Assembly: GCF_000737195.2 (NCBI RefSeq)
Contig: NZ_JALM01000021.1
Span: 36,689-100,688, forward strand
Reading direction: 5' to 3'
Length of the DNA stretch: 64,000 nucleotides
DNA from: Sciscionella sediminilitoris
GTDB lineage: Bacteria; Actinomycetota; Actinomycetes; Mycobacteriales; Pseudonocardiaceae
Below are positions 7,811 through 16,416 of the stretch, one piece after another. The translations under genes were made by a program, and so were the position numbers. Position 1 is the stretch's first letter, and every line of letters starts with the position of its first letter. The notes beneath the pieces were generated by a model. The model saw nothing but the letters and a program-made list of their open reading frames with translations. It searched no databases and had not been told where the DNA came from.

Positions 7811-8845
7811 CTACTGCTCCCCTTGGTACCACGGGTCGACCGAGATCGTCCGGACACAGCAGCCGTTGCCGTCCAGCATGCGCCCGTACACCTTCACCTG
7901 GCGCAGCATGAGTTTGCGTTCGACGATCGCGACCTCCGGATGTTCGCGGGCGATCCGCAGCGCGAGCTCGTCCAACTGGTCCGGCCCGTGCAGGCTCGCG
8001 ATCAGCAGCATGTTCGCCGTCCCGGTCGTCGAGGAACAGTGCCGGGTCTCGGGGAACGCGCCCAGCCGGGCGCCGATCGCGTCCAGTTCGGTGGTCGGCG
8101 CGGAGAGCCAGAACATCGCCATCGACTCCCATCCCGCCAGCGGGCGAGCCAGATCGCAGCGGAACACGATATCGCCGTTGCGGCGCAACCGATCGAGGCG
8201 GCGCTTCACCGCCTGCGCCGAGGTGTTCAGCTCCTCGGCCAGTTCCGTGTAACTGCGCCGGCCGTCCCCGGTGAGCGCGAGAAACAGCGCGCGATCGGCG
8301 GCCCCGAACGGACGCAGCCGTGCCGGTGGTTCCCCGAGCGGATCGCGCAGGTGCTCGGCCTGGCGCCGGTTGATCACCCCGAGCCGCCAGATGATCCCGC
8401 CGAAAACCTTGGTGTAGACCGAGATCCGCACGCTGAGCACATCCTCGAGTTCGGGCGGGCACTCGGTGATCATCCGGGTCGCCGAGGCCGGGCTCGTCGC
8501 CGAGAGCAGTCCGAACACCTGGTGTTCCCCGGTCGTCACGCAGACGGTGACCAGGTGCGGCAGCGCGGCGAGGCGCTGCGCGACCCGGTCCGCCGTTCCC
8601 GGGCGGCAGCCGTACTCGACCAGCGCACCGCCGTGGGTGTGGCCGAGCGCGACCGTGGTCCACGCCGCCCCTTCCTCGGTGAGCCGCTGCCAGCGCCGGG
8701 CCAGCGAGATCGGGGCGAGATCGAGCACCTCGGCCAGTGCCGTCCAGCTCGCCCGCGGGTTCACCTGGAGCGCGTCGAGCAGGGCAAGGTCGCTCTCTTC
8801 GAGCAGTTTTCCTTCGTTCACCGTGTCCGTTTCGGAGAAATTCAT
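7811..8845 (-). CDS. Lrp/AsnC family regulator with two HTH modules
   Basis: A 344-residue protein made of two tandem AsnC-type units. The first HTH is LLDALQVNPRASWTALAEVL and the second lies at FLALTGDGRRSYTELAEELN with STSAQAVKRRLDRL-like recognition sequence. Each is followed by a RAM-like ligand/oligomerisation domain. Single Lrp proteins are about 150 residues; this double form is common in actinomycetes. The ATG at 8845 has GGGAAA upstream; an in-frame start 11 codons earlier is less likely. It heads a minus-strand operon and is divergent from the MFS/amidohydrolase pair with 62 bp between, so it probably controls both directions. Confidence 0.87.
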   Translation of the reverse strand: MNFSETDTVNEGKLLEESDLALLDALQVNPRASWTALAEVLDLAPISLARRWQRLTEEGAAWTTVALGHTHGGALVEYGCRPGTADRVAQRLAALPHLVTVCVTTGEHQVFGLLSATSPASATRMITECPPELEDVLSVRISVYTKVFGGIIWRLGVINRRQAEHLRDPLGEPPARLRPFGAADRALFLALTGDGRRSYTELAEELNTSAQAVKRRLDRLRRNGDIVFRCDLARPLAGWESMAMFWLSAPTTELDAIGARLGAFPETRHCSSTTGTANMLLIASLHGPDQLDELALRIAREHPEVAIVERKLMLRQVKVYGRMLDGNGCCVRTISVDPWYQGEQ

Positions 8846-8907
8846 CGTTTCCCGGGAACTGTACGGGATTCCGTGCACGCTACCGGCACCGGAGATGAGG
8901 CGAGGTG

Positions 8908-10197
8908 ATGACGGTGTCGGCGGAGACGACAGAGTCGACGGGGACGCGGGAACAGTGGGACACCCACCGGATCGCGCGGACCGCGGTGGTCACCGGAGTG
9001 GTCCTGCTGCTCGCCTGGATCATCGACTACGTCGACCGGTACGCGATCAGCATGGCCCTGCCCTCGATCGGCGAGGAATTCGGGCTGAGCAAGACGATGC
9101 AGGGGATGCTCGTCACCGTGTTCGCGCTGGCCTACATGGCCGTGCAACTACCGGCCGGGCTGCTCGCCGACCGGTTCGGCGGGCGCGCCCTGATGCTGAT
9201 CACCCTGTTCGCCTGGTCGGTGTTCACCGCGCTGACCGGGATGGCCGCCACGGTCGCCGTGCTGCTGATGATGCGCACCCTGTTCGGTCTCTCCCAGGGC
9301 TGTTTCCCGGCCGCCGCCTTCAAGGCACTCGCCCAGCGCACCACGCCGCAGCGGCGGGCAGGACTCACCGGCTTGATGCTCTCCGCTGCCGGGATCGGTT
9401 CGGCGCTCGGCCCGCTGGTGGTCGCACCCATGCTCGGCGCGCTCGGCTGGCGCAGCATGTTCCTGTGGATCGCCGGATGCGGTCTGTTGCTCGGAATCCT
9501 GCTGTGGGCCGTGCTGCCGCGCCCGCTGCCCGCCCGGTTGAGTGCCAGTACACCGGGCAGCGAACCGGTTTCCCGGCGGCAGGTGTTCGCCTCCCGCCCG
9601 GTGTGGGTGCTCGCCGCGCTGTTCTTCGCGATGAACGTGATCATGATGGGGCTGACCACCTGGGTGCCCAGTTATCTGCGCGCCCAGCACGTTTCGCTTG
9701 CCGAGACCGGGGTGCTCACCTCGATCCCGATGGTCGGGGAAACGGTGGCCGTGCTGTTCGGCGGTTTCCTGTTCAACCGGTTCTTCGTGCACCGGGCGCG
9801 GTGGTATCTCGTCGGCCTCGGACTGCTGAGCGCTGCGCTGCTGGCCCTGATGGTGCTCGTGGGCGGGACGACGGGATTCAGCGTGTTCGAGACGCTCGCC
9901 CTGATCGCGCACGGTCTCAGCTATGCGGCGTTCATGGGGTTGCCGATGCGGATTCTTCCGCCCGAGCACGCGGGTCTCGGGATGGGGGTGGTGAATTTCG
10001 GCGGTCAGCTCGCGGCGGTGCTCACTCCGCTGTGGATGGGCGCGGTGGCCGATGCCTTCTCGTTCACCGCCTCCTTCGGTCTGCTGGCGGTCGGCGGCCT
10101 GCTGGCGGCGGGAATCGCACTGTTCTTGCCGAAGGGGGACACCTCGTTCGGCAGTGGGAAAACAGCAGCATCGATGGGAGTTCGGAATGAGTCATGA
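8908..10197 (+). CDS. MFS transporter (anion:cation symporter-like)
   Basis: A 429-residue major-facilitator permease with about 12 membrane helices. The MFS loop-2 signature appears as GLLADRFGGR, and the first helix contains DYVDRYAISMALP, typical of the organic-anion (ACS) branch. A GAGGCGAGG sequence precedes ATG 8908 (GTG 8905 is an alternative). Its stop overlaps the amidohydrolase start by 11 bp, so permease and enzyme are co-translated. The pair points to uptake of an N-acyl-amino acid or related organic anion that the amidohydrolase cleaves. Confidence 0.87.
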   Translation: MTVSAETTESTGTREQWDTHRIARTAVVTGVVLLLAWIIDYVDRYAISMALPSIGEEFGLSKTMQGMLVTVFALAYMAVQLPAGLLADRFGGRALMLITLFAWSVFTALTGMAATVAVLLMMRTLFGLSQGCFPAAAFKALAQRTTPQRRAGLTGLMLSAAGIGSALGPLVVAPMLGALGWRSMFLWIAGCGLLLGILLWAVLPRPLPARLSASTPGSEPVSRRQVFASRPVWVLAALFFAMNVIMMGLTTWVPSYLRAQHVSLAETGVLTSIPMVGETVAVLFGGFLFNRFFVHRARWYLVGLGLLSAALLALMVLVGGTTGFSVFETLALIAHGLSYAAFMGLPMRILPPEHAGLGMGVVNFGGQLAAVLTPLWMGAVADAFSFTASFGLLAVGGLLAAGIALFLPKGDTSFGSGKTAASMGVRNES

Positions 10198-11659
10198 TCT
10201 GGTGATCCGCGGTGCCCGGGTGATCGACCCGGAAACCGGGCTGGACGCGGTGCGCGATGTCGGGGTCACCGGCGGGAAGATCACCGCGATCAGCACGGAA
10301 CCCCTGGCCGCGGCACGCACGATCGAAGCGGCAGGTTTGGTGCTGTGCCCCGGATTCATCGATCTGCACAGCCATGCGCAGAGCAGGGGCGGGCTCGCCT
10401 TGCAGGCCCTCGACGGGGTCACCACCGCGCTCGACCTGGAAGCGGGCTCGGCCTCGGTCGCCGCTTCACTGGCGCTCGATGCCGAGGAAGGGCGGCCGAT
10501 CAACTTCGGTTACTCCGCCTCCTGGTTGCTCAACCGGATGGTGCTGATGGACGGCGTGGAACCATTGCGCCCGCTGGAGATGTTCAGCGCCTATCACGGT
10601 CTTTCGAACTGGAAACGACCCGCGAGCAGCTACGAACAGGGCCGGATCCTGGACGCGGTGCGGGCCGAGGTCGCCGCGGGCGGGATCGGGATCGGCGTGC
10701 TCGTGGGTTATGCCCCGGACAGCGGGCGGGCCGAATACTTCGCGCTCGCCGAACTCGCCGCCCGGCTCGGGGTGCCGACCTTCACGCACACCAGGTTCAT
10801 CTCCACCGAGGAACCGGGTACCTCACTGGAGGGCGCGCTCGAGGTGATCGCCGCGGCGAGCGGAACCGGGGCACACATGCACATGTGCCACCTGAACAGC
10901 ACCTCCAACCGGATGATCGACACCATCGCGGGTGCGGTGGAGCACGCGAAGGCCGAGGGGGTCCGGATCACCACCGAGGCCTATCCCTACGGTTCCGGGT
11001 CCACGGTGATCGGCGCGGACTTCCTCGCCCCGGAGAAACTGCACCGGATGGGGATGACCCCGGACATGGTGCGCTACCTGCCGACCGGGGAATGGGTCGC
11101 CGATGCCGCGCGGCTGGCCGAACTCCGGTCCACCGATCCCGGCGGCCAGGTGATCATGAAGTGGGCGGACGAGCGGGACGAGGCGGACCGCGAGGTGCTG
11201 CTGCGTTCCCTGCTGCTGCCGGATTCCGCGATCGCCTCGGACGCGGCCCCGCCGAACGTGCCCGGAAAACCGAAGCTGCACGACGAATGGCCGTTCCCGG
11301 ATTCCGCCATGGTGCACCCGCGGTCCACCAGTTGCTTCGCGCACACCTTCGGCTGGCTGGTGCGCGAACTCGAGGTGCTCAGCCTGACCGAGGCGGTGCG
11401 CCGCTGCACCCTGCTGCCCGCCCAGTTCCTCGCCGAGGCCGCGCCCGCCATGCGCGAGAAGGGCCGGATCCAGGTCGGCGCGGACGCGGACATCGTCGTC
11501 TTCGACCCGGAAACCATTGCCCAGCGCGGGGATTACGACACACTCGCCCCCTCCGAGGGAGTGCGGCACCTGCTCGTCGGCGGCGAACGGGTGGTCACCG
11601 ACGGGGAGGTGCGGGTGGATTCCACCGCGGGCAAACCGGTCACCGGGAGGGGGTGCTGA
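10187..11659 (+). CDS. Amidohydrolase, N-acyl-D-amino-acid deacylase / D-glutamate deacylase type
   Basis: A 490-residue metal-dependent amidohydrolase. The metal-binding motif FIDLHSHAQ is near residue 60, HTRF is in the expected second position, and HMHMCHLNSTSNR carries further ligands. The C-terminal GADADIVVFDPETI is the standard second beta-sandwich signature. Family members remove acyl groups from D-amino acids. The start ATG at 10187 lies within the end of the MFS gene. With a D-peptidase-like hydrolase and peptide-binding protein at the left of the window, the region looks devoted to acylated or D-configured amino-acid salvage; substrate is inferred only. Confidence 0.83.
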   Translation: MSHDLVIRGARVIDPETGLDAVRDVGVTGGKITAISTEPLAAARTIEAAGLVLCPGFIDLHSHAQSRGGLALQALDGVTTALDLEAGSASVAASLALDAEEGRPINFGYSASWLLNRMVLMDGVEPLRPLEMFSAYHGLSNWKRPASSYEQGRILDAVRAEVAAGGIGIGVLVGYAPDSGRAEYFALAELAARLGVPTFTHTRFISTEEPGTSLEGALEVIAAASGTGAHMHMCHLNSTSNRMIDTIAGAVEHAKAEGVRITTEAYPYGSGSTVIGADFLAPEKLHRMGMTPDMVRYLPTGEWVADAARLAELRSTDPGGQVIMKWADERDEADREVLLRSLLLPDSAIASDAAPPNVPGKPKLHDEWPFPDSAMVHPRSTSCFAHTFGWLVRELEVLSLTEAVRRCTLLPAQFLAEAAPAMREKGRIQVGADADIVVFDPETIAQRGDYDTLAPSEGVRHLLVGGERVVTDGEVRVDSTAGKPVTGRGC

Positions 11660-11664
11660 GCGGT

Positions 11665-12366
11665 TCAGTGAGGGGCGGCACCGTCCGGTTCGTGCACGGT
11701 GCCGCCCGGCTGCCGCACCTGGTCCCCGGTCGCGCGCCGCCACCGGGTGAACCCGCCGTCCAGCGGGCGCGCGTGGTAACCGCGCTCGCGCAGCAGCCGC
11801 GCCGCGTTCGGGGAAACCACGCAGTACGGACCGCCGCAGTAGGCCACGATCTCCAGATCGGGAGAAAGCGTGCCGAGTCGTTCGCGCAGCTGGTCGAACG
11901 GCATGGAGAGCGCGCCGGGAATGTGCCCGGCCGCGTACTCCCGCTCACTGCGCACATCCAGGACCAGGACCCCGGGATCGTCCAGGCGTGCGGCCAGCTC
12001 CGCGGTGTCCACCGGGCGCGTCTCCTCCGGATCACCGAGTTGTTCGGCGACCGCGTCGCGCAGATCCGCCAGCCGCTCCTGGGCGAACCGTTGCACCGTG
12101 TCGAGGAAACCGGGGACCGAATCGCCGGCGAGCCGGTAGTACACCCGCTTGCCCTCCTTGCGCGCCGCGACCAGATTCGCCGCGCGCAACTGCTGCAACT
12201 GCGCGGAGGTGTTCTTCACCGCGATCCCCGACTCCTCGGCGATCTCCTCCACGGTGCGCTCCCGGTCATCGAGCAGATCGAGCAGCCGCAACCGGACCGG
12301 GTTCGCGATCGCCTTGCCGATGCGGGCGAGCTGGGCGTAGATCGGTTCCTCGGGAAACTCAGCCAT
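11665..12366 (-). CDS. ArsR-family repressor fused to a rhodanese domain
   Basis: A 233-residue protein: a winged HTH over residues 10-85 (NPVRLRLLDLLDDRERTVEE, IAVKNTSAQLQQLRAANLV) joined to a rhodanese domain over about 115-220. The rhodanese loop AYCGGPYC holds the probable catalytic Cys, and VLVLDVRSEREYAAGHIPGA is the classical rhodanese start. No metal-site cysteines are seen in the HTH part, so it probably senses a sulfur species through the rhodanese cysteine. It overlaps the upstream metallo-hydrolase gene by 8 bp and should repress that operon through the large palindrome at 13195-13240. Confidence 0.87.
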   Translation of the reverse strand: MAEFPEEPIYAQLARIGKAIANPVRLRLLDLLDDRERTVEEIAEESGIAVKNTSAQLQQLRAANLVAARKEGKRVYYRLAGDSVPGFLDTVQRFAQERLADLRDAVAEQLGDPEETRPVDTAELAARLDDPGVLVLDVRSEREYAAGHIPGALSMPFDQLRERLGTLSPDLEIVAYCGGPYCVVSPNAARLLRERGYHARPLDGGFTRWRRATGDQVRQPGGTVHEPDGAAPH

Positions 12367-13180
12367 CGATGTCCACCGTGCCACGGAGGAATTCGAGATA
12401 GCGCCGCGCCGAGTCGGCGAGGACCTTCTTCGCGTTCGCCCGGATCGCCGGGGACCACCAGCCGCCGTAGATGCGCTCGAAGGAATACGGTTCCAGCGCG
12501 TCCACGATCGCGCGCACCCCGCGTTCGGGGAGCGGCAGATGGTTCGGTGCGCTCCAGATGAACGAGACCCGGTCCTCGCCGGGCGTCACGAATAGCGTGT
12601 CCCCGCAGAGCAGCACGCCCGCGCCGTCGGCTCCCGTCCAGTGCAGCACCGCGCTTCCCGGGAAATGCCCGCCGGTGCGCACCAGGTGCACACCCGGCAA
12701 CGGGGAAAGCGTGTCCGACCACGGGCGCAGCGCGGGAATCGGGCGCTGGATCCAGCGCGTGTCCGCCTCCGGGAGCAGCGCCTCCGCGTCGAACTTCCGG
12801 GCCCAGTCCGCCATCGCGCCGTACATGTGCGGGTGACTCGAACTCACGGCCCGCAGGCCACCGGCCTCCCGGACCGCCGTGATCGCCTGCTCGTCCAGGA
12901 ACGCCGGCGGATCCCACAGCAGATTGCCCTGCTCCGTGCGGACCAGCACACCGCGTTGGCCGACCCCGATGCCCGGAGTGACCCCGATCCCGGTCAGGCC
13001 CGGCTCCAGCTCCGCGATCTCCGTGGTGTAGCCCGCATCCGTGAGCTCCGCCATGGTCGTCCACCGCTGACCGGAAGGCGGAACCCATTGCCGCTCGTCC
13101 GCGCACACCGTGCAGGTCTCCGGCGGGCGCTCACTCTCGGGATGGTGCGCGCCGCAGGTGGGACAGATCCAGACCGCCAT
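12359..13180 (-). CDS. Rubredoxin-like zinc domain plus metallo-beta-lactamase-fold hydrolase
   Basis: A 273-residue protein. The first 35 residues have a rubredoxin/zinc-ribbon CPTCG...CTVCA, and the rest is an MBL-fold domain. The usual HxHxDH motif is reduced to SHPHMYG; further ligand-like motifs are RTGGHFPGS and LLCGDTLF. This subfamily is of unknown function. ATG 13180 has an ideal GGAGG ribosome-binding site eight bases upstream. It is the first gene of the operon with the ArsR-rhodanese repressor. A part in reactive-sulfur handling is suggested by that partner and by known rhodanese/MBL persulfide systems, but is not shown. Confidence 0.85.
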   Translation of the reverse strand: MAVWICPTCGAHHPESERPPETCTVCADERQWVPPSGQRWTTMAELTDAGYTTEIAELEPGLTGIGVTPGIGVGQRGVLVRTEQGNLLWDPPAFLDEQAITAVREAGGLRAVSSSHPHMYGAMADWARKFDAEALLPEADTRWIQRPIPALRPWSDTLSPLPGVHLVRTGGHFPGSAVLHWTGADGAGVLLCGDTLFVTPGEDRVSFIWSAPNHLPLPERGVRAIVDALEPYSFERIYGGWWSPAIRANAKKVLADSARRYLEFLRGTVDIDG

Positions 13181-13194
13181 GACTACCTCCAAGA

Positions 13195-13240
13195 CCAACG
13201 ATCTAACGATCGTTAGATTAAATGATCGTTAGATCGTTGG
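13195..13240. promoter_or_regulatory. 46-bp operator: 17-bp perfect inverted repeat containing an 18-bp palindrome
   Basis: CCAACGATCTAACGATC (13195-13211) is exactly complementary in reverse to GATCGTTAGATCGTTGG (13224-13240). Within it ATCTAACGATCGTTAGAT (13201-13218) is itself a perfect palindrome. It lies 15 bp upstream of the start of the metallo-hydrolase/ArsR-rhodanese operon, and the AT content is well above background. It is almost certainly the repressor's autoregulatory site, probably binding two dimers. Confidence 0.8.
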
Positions 13241-13270
13241 CAAGGAGGTATGAGCGCCGAGCGGCTCGGC

Positions 13271-14647
13271 TCAGTGCAGGGCCAGCGCCCGGCGCATGGT
13301 GGAGAACATGTCGGTCTGGTTGGTCAGCCCGGTGATGTTGGCCGCCTGCGGTCCGTACCCGGCGACGCGCACCTGGGTGCCGGTGTGCTCCTGCGATTCA
13401 CCAGGGGTGTTGGTGGCGTAGTTGATCGTCATCGGCGCCCCCTCCTTGGTGATCAGGGTTGCCGTTTGCCCCGGGCTCTTGGCGTCGTTCGGGATGATCT
13501 GGCTGCTGTGCCCGTGGTCGGCGGTGACGAGGACCAGGGTGTCCTTGTGGCTGCGCGCGTACGCCATACCCGCGGCCACCGCGTCGTCGAAGCCGACCGT
13601 TTCCCCGATCTGGCCGCACGGATCGGCGGCGTGGTCGCGCTTGTCGATGCTCGCGCCCTCGACCTGAAGGAAGAAGCCCTTCTTGCTCTCCAGATTGCCG
13701 ATCGCCTTGCGAGTCATGTCCGCGAGACTCGGCTGGCCGGAAGGCAGCTTCTTGTTCGGCTCGCACTTGCTGGGTTTCGTGCCGCCGACCTTCGCGGCCG
13801 GGCCGGACCACTGCTGTTCGAGGTCGTTCTTGGCGAACAGGCCGAGCACCGGCTTGTCCTTGGGAGCCTTCTCGAGTTCCTTGCCGGTGCTCGCGGTCTG
13901 GTATCCGGCCGCCTTGGCCTGATCGAGCACGGTCTTGCCCTTGAACTTTCCGGCCTTGACCTGCTGGTCGAAGTACTCGGAGCCGCCGCCGAGCAGCACA
14001 TCGGGGCGGGTCTGGACGAGCTGCTCGGCGATCGAACCGGCACCGCCATTTTCCTTGGCGTTGGCCGCGCACTTCTTGCTCGTCTCGTCCGGCCCCTTGC
14101 AGTCCCGGTCCACCACGTGCGAGCCGAGCACCGCGGGGGTGGCGTCCTGCACCTCGGCGGTGGTCACGTCCCCGGTCCGGTAACCGTTGCGCTTGGCCAG
14201 TTCCAGCACGCTAGGCTGAGGATTCCCGTACGCGTCAACGGAAATCGCACCGTTGTAGGTCTTCTGACCGGTCGCCCAACCGGTGCCGGACGCGGCGGAA
14301 TCGGTGACATAGTCCGGAGTGGACGGATCGTTGCGCTGCACCGAGTAAGTCGTGTAGGAACCGGTGAGCGGCAGCTCGTCCATGTTCAGCCTGCCCGCGG
14401 CCCCGCGTGCGTAGTTGCGCGCGCTGGTGATCTCCGAATCCCCCATCCCGTCGCCGAGGAACAGGATCACGTTCTTCGCCTTGCCGCCCTGGATCGCCTG
14501 CCGCACCTCGCTGGTCCGGTCCCCGGTCGATGCCTTGAGCTGTGGCCCGTTCGCACCGGTCTGCGCGATGGCGACCGGTGCCCCGACCGCGACCGCGAAT
14601 CCGACCGCCGCCACGGCTATCCACCGTCGGCGAATCGACACTGTCAT
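13271..14647 (-). CDS. phoA: Secreted alkaline phosphatase (PhoA family)
   Basis: A 458-residue exported phosphomonoesterase. A Sec-type signal peptide (residues 1-28, ending VAIAQ) precedes the mature enzyme. The first metal-ligand motif is LFLGDGMGD; the phosphorylated serine is S117 in VTDSAASGTG; VTADHGHSS and EHTGTQV provide the other zinc ligands. ATG 14647 is chosen because GCGGAGG precedes it by the right distance and the signal peptide starts there; a longer frame upstream has no such signals. It would release phosphate from organic esters outside the cell. No Pho box was identified upstream. Confidence 0.92.
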   Translation of the reverse strand: MTVSIRRRWIAVAAVGFAVAVGAPVAIAQTGANGPQLKASTGDRTSEVRQAIQGGKAKNVILFLGDGMGDSEITSARNYARGAAGRLNMDELPLTGSYTTYSVQRNDPSTPDYVTDSAASGTGWATGQKTYNGAISVDAYGNPQPSVLELAKRNGYRTGDVTTAEVQDATPAVLGSHVVDRDCKGPDETSKKCAANAKENGGAGSIAEQLVQTRPDVLLGGGSEYFDQQVKAGKFKGKTVLDQAKAAGYQTASTGKELEKAPKDKPVLGLFAKNDLEQQWSGPAAKVGGTKPSKCEPNKKLPSGQPSLADMTRKAIGNLESKKGFFLQVEGASIDKRDHAADPCGQIGETVGFDDAVAAGMAYARSHKDTLVLVTADHGHSSQIIPNDAKSPGQTATLITKEGAPMTINYATNTPGESQEHTGTQVRVAGYGPQAANITGLTNQTDMFSTMRRALALH

Positions 14648-14934
14648 CAAAACCTCCGCTATCGGATTGTTCTCCGCGCCGAAGCATCTACCGCGCACCT
14701 GTGCTGAATCGGGCATTTCGGTGGCCGATGCGCCACGGGCCGGTGAACAGCGCGCGAAAACACCAGGTCGAGCCGCACGTACACGGTCTGTTACGACACC
14801 ACGGCCGGGTGGCCGTCGCAGTCCGAATTCCACCGCGCCGATGATTGTCGTTCCGTCGCGCGGAACGCGTGGTGGACATGAAATAAGTGCCAGGTCACGA
14901 TGGTTTTCGAAATGATTATTCGATAGGTGGTCAT

Positions 14935-15165
14935 ATGCCGGATGTTGCAGGGGAACTCACTACTATTCTTCGGGAAGAGTTCGATGTCGAGGAAATAGAA
15001 CTCGGCCGGACACTCGACGATATGGGCGTGGACTCGGTAGGGACGATCGAGCTGATCGATATTATCAAAGGGAAGTTCGGAATCGCGATGGACGATGAAG
15101 AGCTCACGACAAAGAACACCGTTTCCCAGGTGATAAGCGCTGTCACAGCCAAAGTGGACGCGTAG
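14935..15165 (+). CDS. Acyl carrier protein of a PKS/FAS-like cluster
   Basis: A 76-residue acidic carrier protein. The phosphopantetheine attachment site is GVDSVGTIEL, with Ser38-type position after DMGVD; the usual DSL is DSV. ATG 14935 gives the normal ACP length; the Shine-Dalgarno is weak. It opens a five-gene co-directional cluster, 3 bp before the FabF-type ketosynthase. It should carry the growing acyl chain for the KS, KR and oxidase genes that follow. The 287 bp upstream (to the phosphatase) contain the presumed cluster promoter, including a small TCGAA...TTCGA repeat around 14908-14924. No operator is certain. Confidence 0.88.
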   Translation: MPDVAGELTTILREEFDVEEIELGRTLDDMGVDSVGTIELIDIIKGKFGIAMDDEELTTKNTVSQVISAVTAKVDA

Positions 15166-15168
15166 CTG

Positions 15169-16398
15169 ATGGCGGGGAATTCAGCTGTTTCGATCACCGG
15201 GATTGGACTGGTCACTCCGGCGGGACTGGGCCGTGCGGCGAACTGGACCTGGCTGTGCTCGGCCCAGCCGACCGCGCGGTTGACCGAGAAGCTGGACGAC
15301 GCACCGGTCGGCCTCGCCAGCACCGTGCCGGATTCCTTCGATGCCGACCGGCTGCTCGGGCGCCGGGTCGCCAGGCAGTACGACAGGAGCACCCAGCTGG
15401 CCCTGGTGGCCGCACGTGCCGCGGTCAATGAGGCTCGGCTGTCCCCGGAGGTCATCGCGGAAGCCAGGGTGGCCGTGGTCATCGGGACCGCGTTCGGTGG
15501 AACGCAGACGTTCGAGGAAAACCACGCCGCACTGCTGAACAGTGGCGCGGACGCGGTGAACGCACGCTTTCTGCCCAAGGGCCTGGTGAACATGGTCGCC
15601 GGAATCCTCTCCATCGAACTGCGGGCGACCGGGCCGACGATGGTCGCCTCTACGGCCTGCGCCTCGGGGGCGACCGCGATCGGGATCGGGGCCGGGCTGT
15701 TGCGTTCGGGTATGGCGGACATCGTGGTCTGTGGCGGTACCGATGCGGGCGTGACCCCGCTGCAGATCGCCGGGTTCAACAAGATCCGTGCCCTGGCCCG
15801 GGGCGTGGACCGGGAACCGTCCGCCGCCTGCCGTCCGTTCGATCGCGAACACGATGGCTTCGTGATGGCCGAAGGGGCGGGAATCCTTGTGCTCGAACGG
15901 ATCGAGGATGCGCGGGCGCGTGGTGCCGAGCCGTTCGCGAAGCTAGCCGGTTACGGGGCCAGTTCCGATGCGTACCACGTCACCGCCCCGCATCCGAAGG
16001 GCCATGGGGCGCGCGCGGCGATCCGGGCCGCCTGCCACGATGCCGGACTCGCCCCGGAGGAGGTCGCGCACGTCAACGCGCACGCGACCTCGACACCGAC
16101 CGGCGATGCCATCGAGGCCGCGGTGCTCGCCGAACTGCTCCCGGAAGCGATGGTGACCGCGCCGAAGGGAGTCACCGGGCACACACTCGGTGCGGCGGGG
16201 GCGATCGAAGCCGCGTACACCGCGCTCGCCCTGCGTGCCCAGGCGATCCCGCCGACGGCGAATCTGGAAAACCCTTGTGACCGGGCGCAGGGGCTCGATC
16301 TCGTGACCAAGAGGGTTCGCCGCACTCGATTCGATACCGCGCTGTCGAACAGTTTCGGGTTCGGCGGCCACAACGCTGTCCTGGTCTTCACCACCTGA
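15169..16398 (+). CDS. Beta-ketoacyl-ACP synthase, FabF/KS-alpha type
   Basis: A 409-residue stand-alone ketosynthase. The active cysteine is C164 in STACASGATA; HVNAHATSTPTGD and TGHTLGAAGAIEA provide the two catalytic histidines, so the enzyme should be decarboxylative and active. The C-terminal NSFGFGGHNAV is the standard thiolase-fold end. No chain-length-factor partner follows, unlike aromatic type II PKS. It lies 3 bp after the ACP and 18 bp before the ketoreductase. It probably catalyses malonyl-dependent condensation on the cluster ACP. Confidence 0.9.
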   Translation: MAGNSAVSITGIGLVTPAGLGRAANWTWLCSAQPTARLTEKLDDAPVGLASTVPDSFDADRLLGRRVARQYDRSTQLALVAARAAVNEARLSPEVIAEARVAVVIGTAFGGTQTFEENHAALLNSGADAVNARFLPKGLVNMVAGILSIELRATGPTMVASTACASGATAIGIGAGLLRSGMADIVVCGGTDAGVTPLQIAGFNKIRALARGVDREPSAACRPFDREHDGFVMAEGAGILVLERIEDARARGAEPFAKLAGYGASSDAYHVTAPHPKGHGARAAIRAACHDAGLAPEEVAHVNAHATSTPTGDAIEAAVLAELLPEAMVTAPKGVTGHTLGAAGAIEAAYTALALRAQAIPPTANLENPCDRAQGLDLVTKRVRRTRFDTALSNSFGFGGHNAVLVFTT

Positions 16399-16416
16399 GA
16401 CGGCAGAGAGGAAGCG

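Noticed and set aside
10345..12561. Rightward 738-codon frame running through the amidohydrolase and ArsR-rhodanese genes
   Set aside because: Arg/Gly-rich antisense/out-of-frame translation typical of high-GC shadows; the annotated genes on both strands explain the sequence.
13250..14707. Long rightward frame of 485 codons opposite the alkaline phosphatase, with GGAGGT just before an ATG
   Set aside because: The translation has no family features, while the opposite strand encodes a complete signal peptide and all phosphatase motifs. The apparent ribosome-binding site touches the ATG without spacing.
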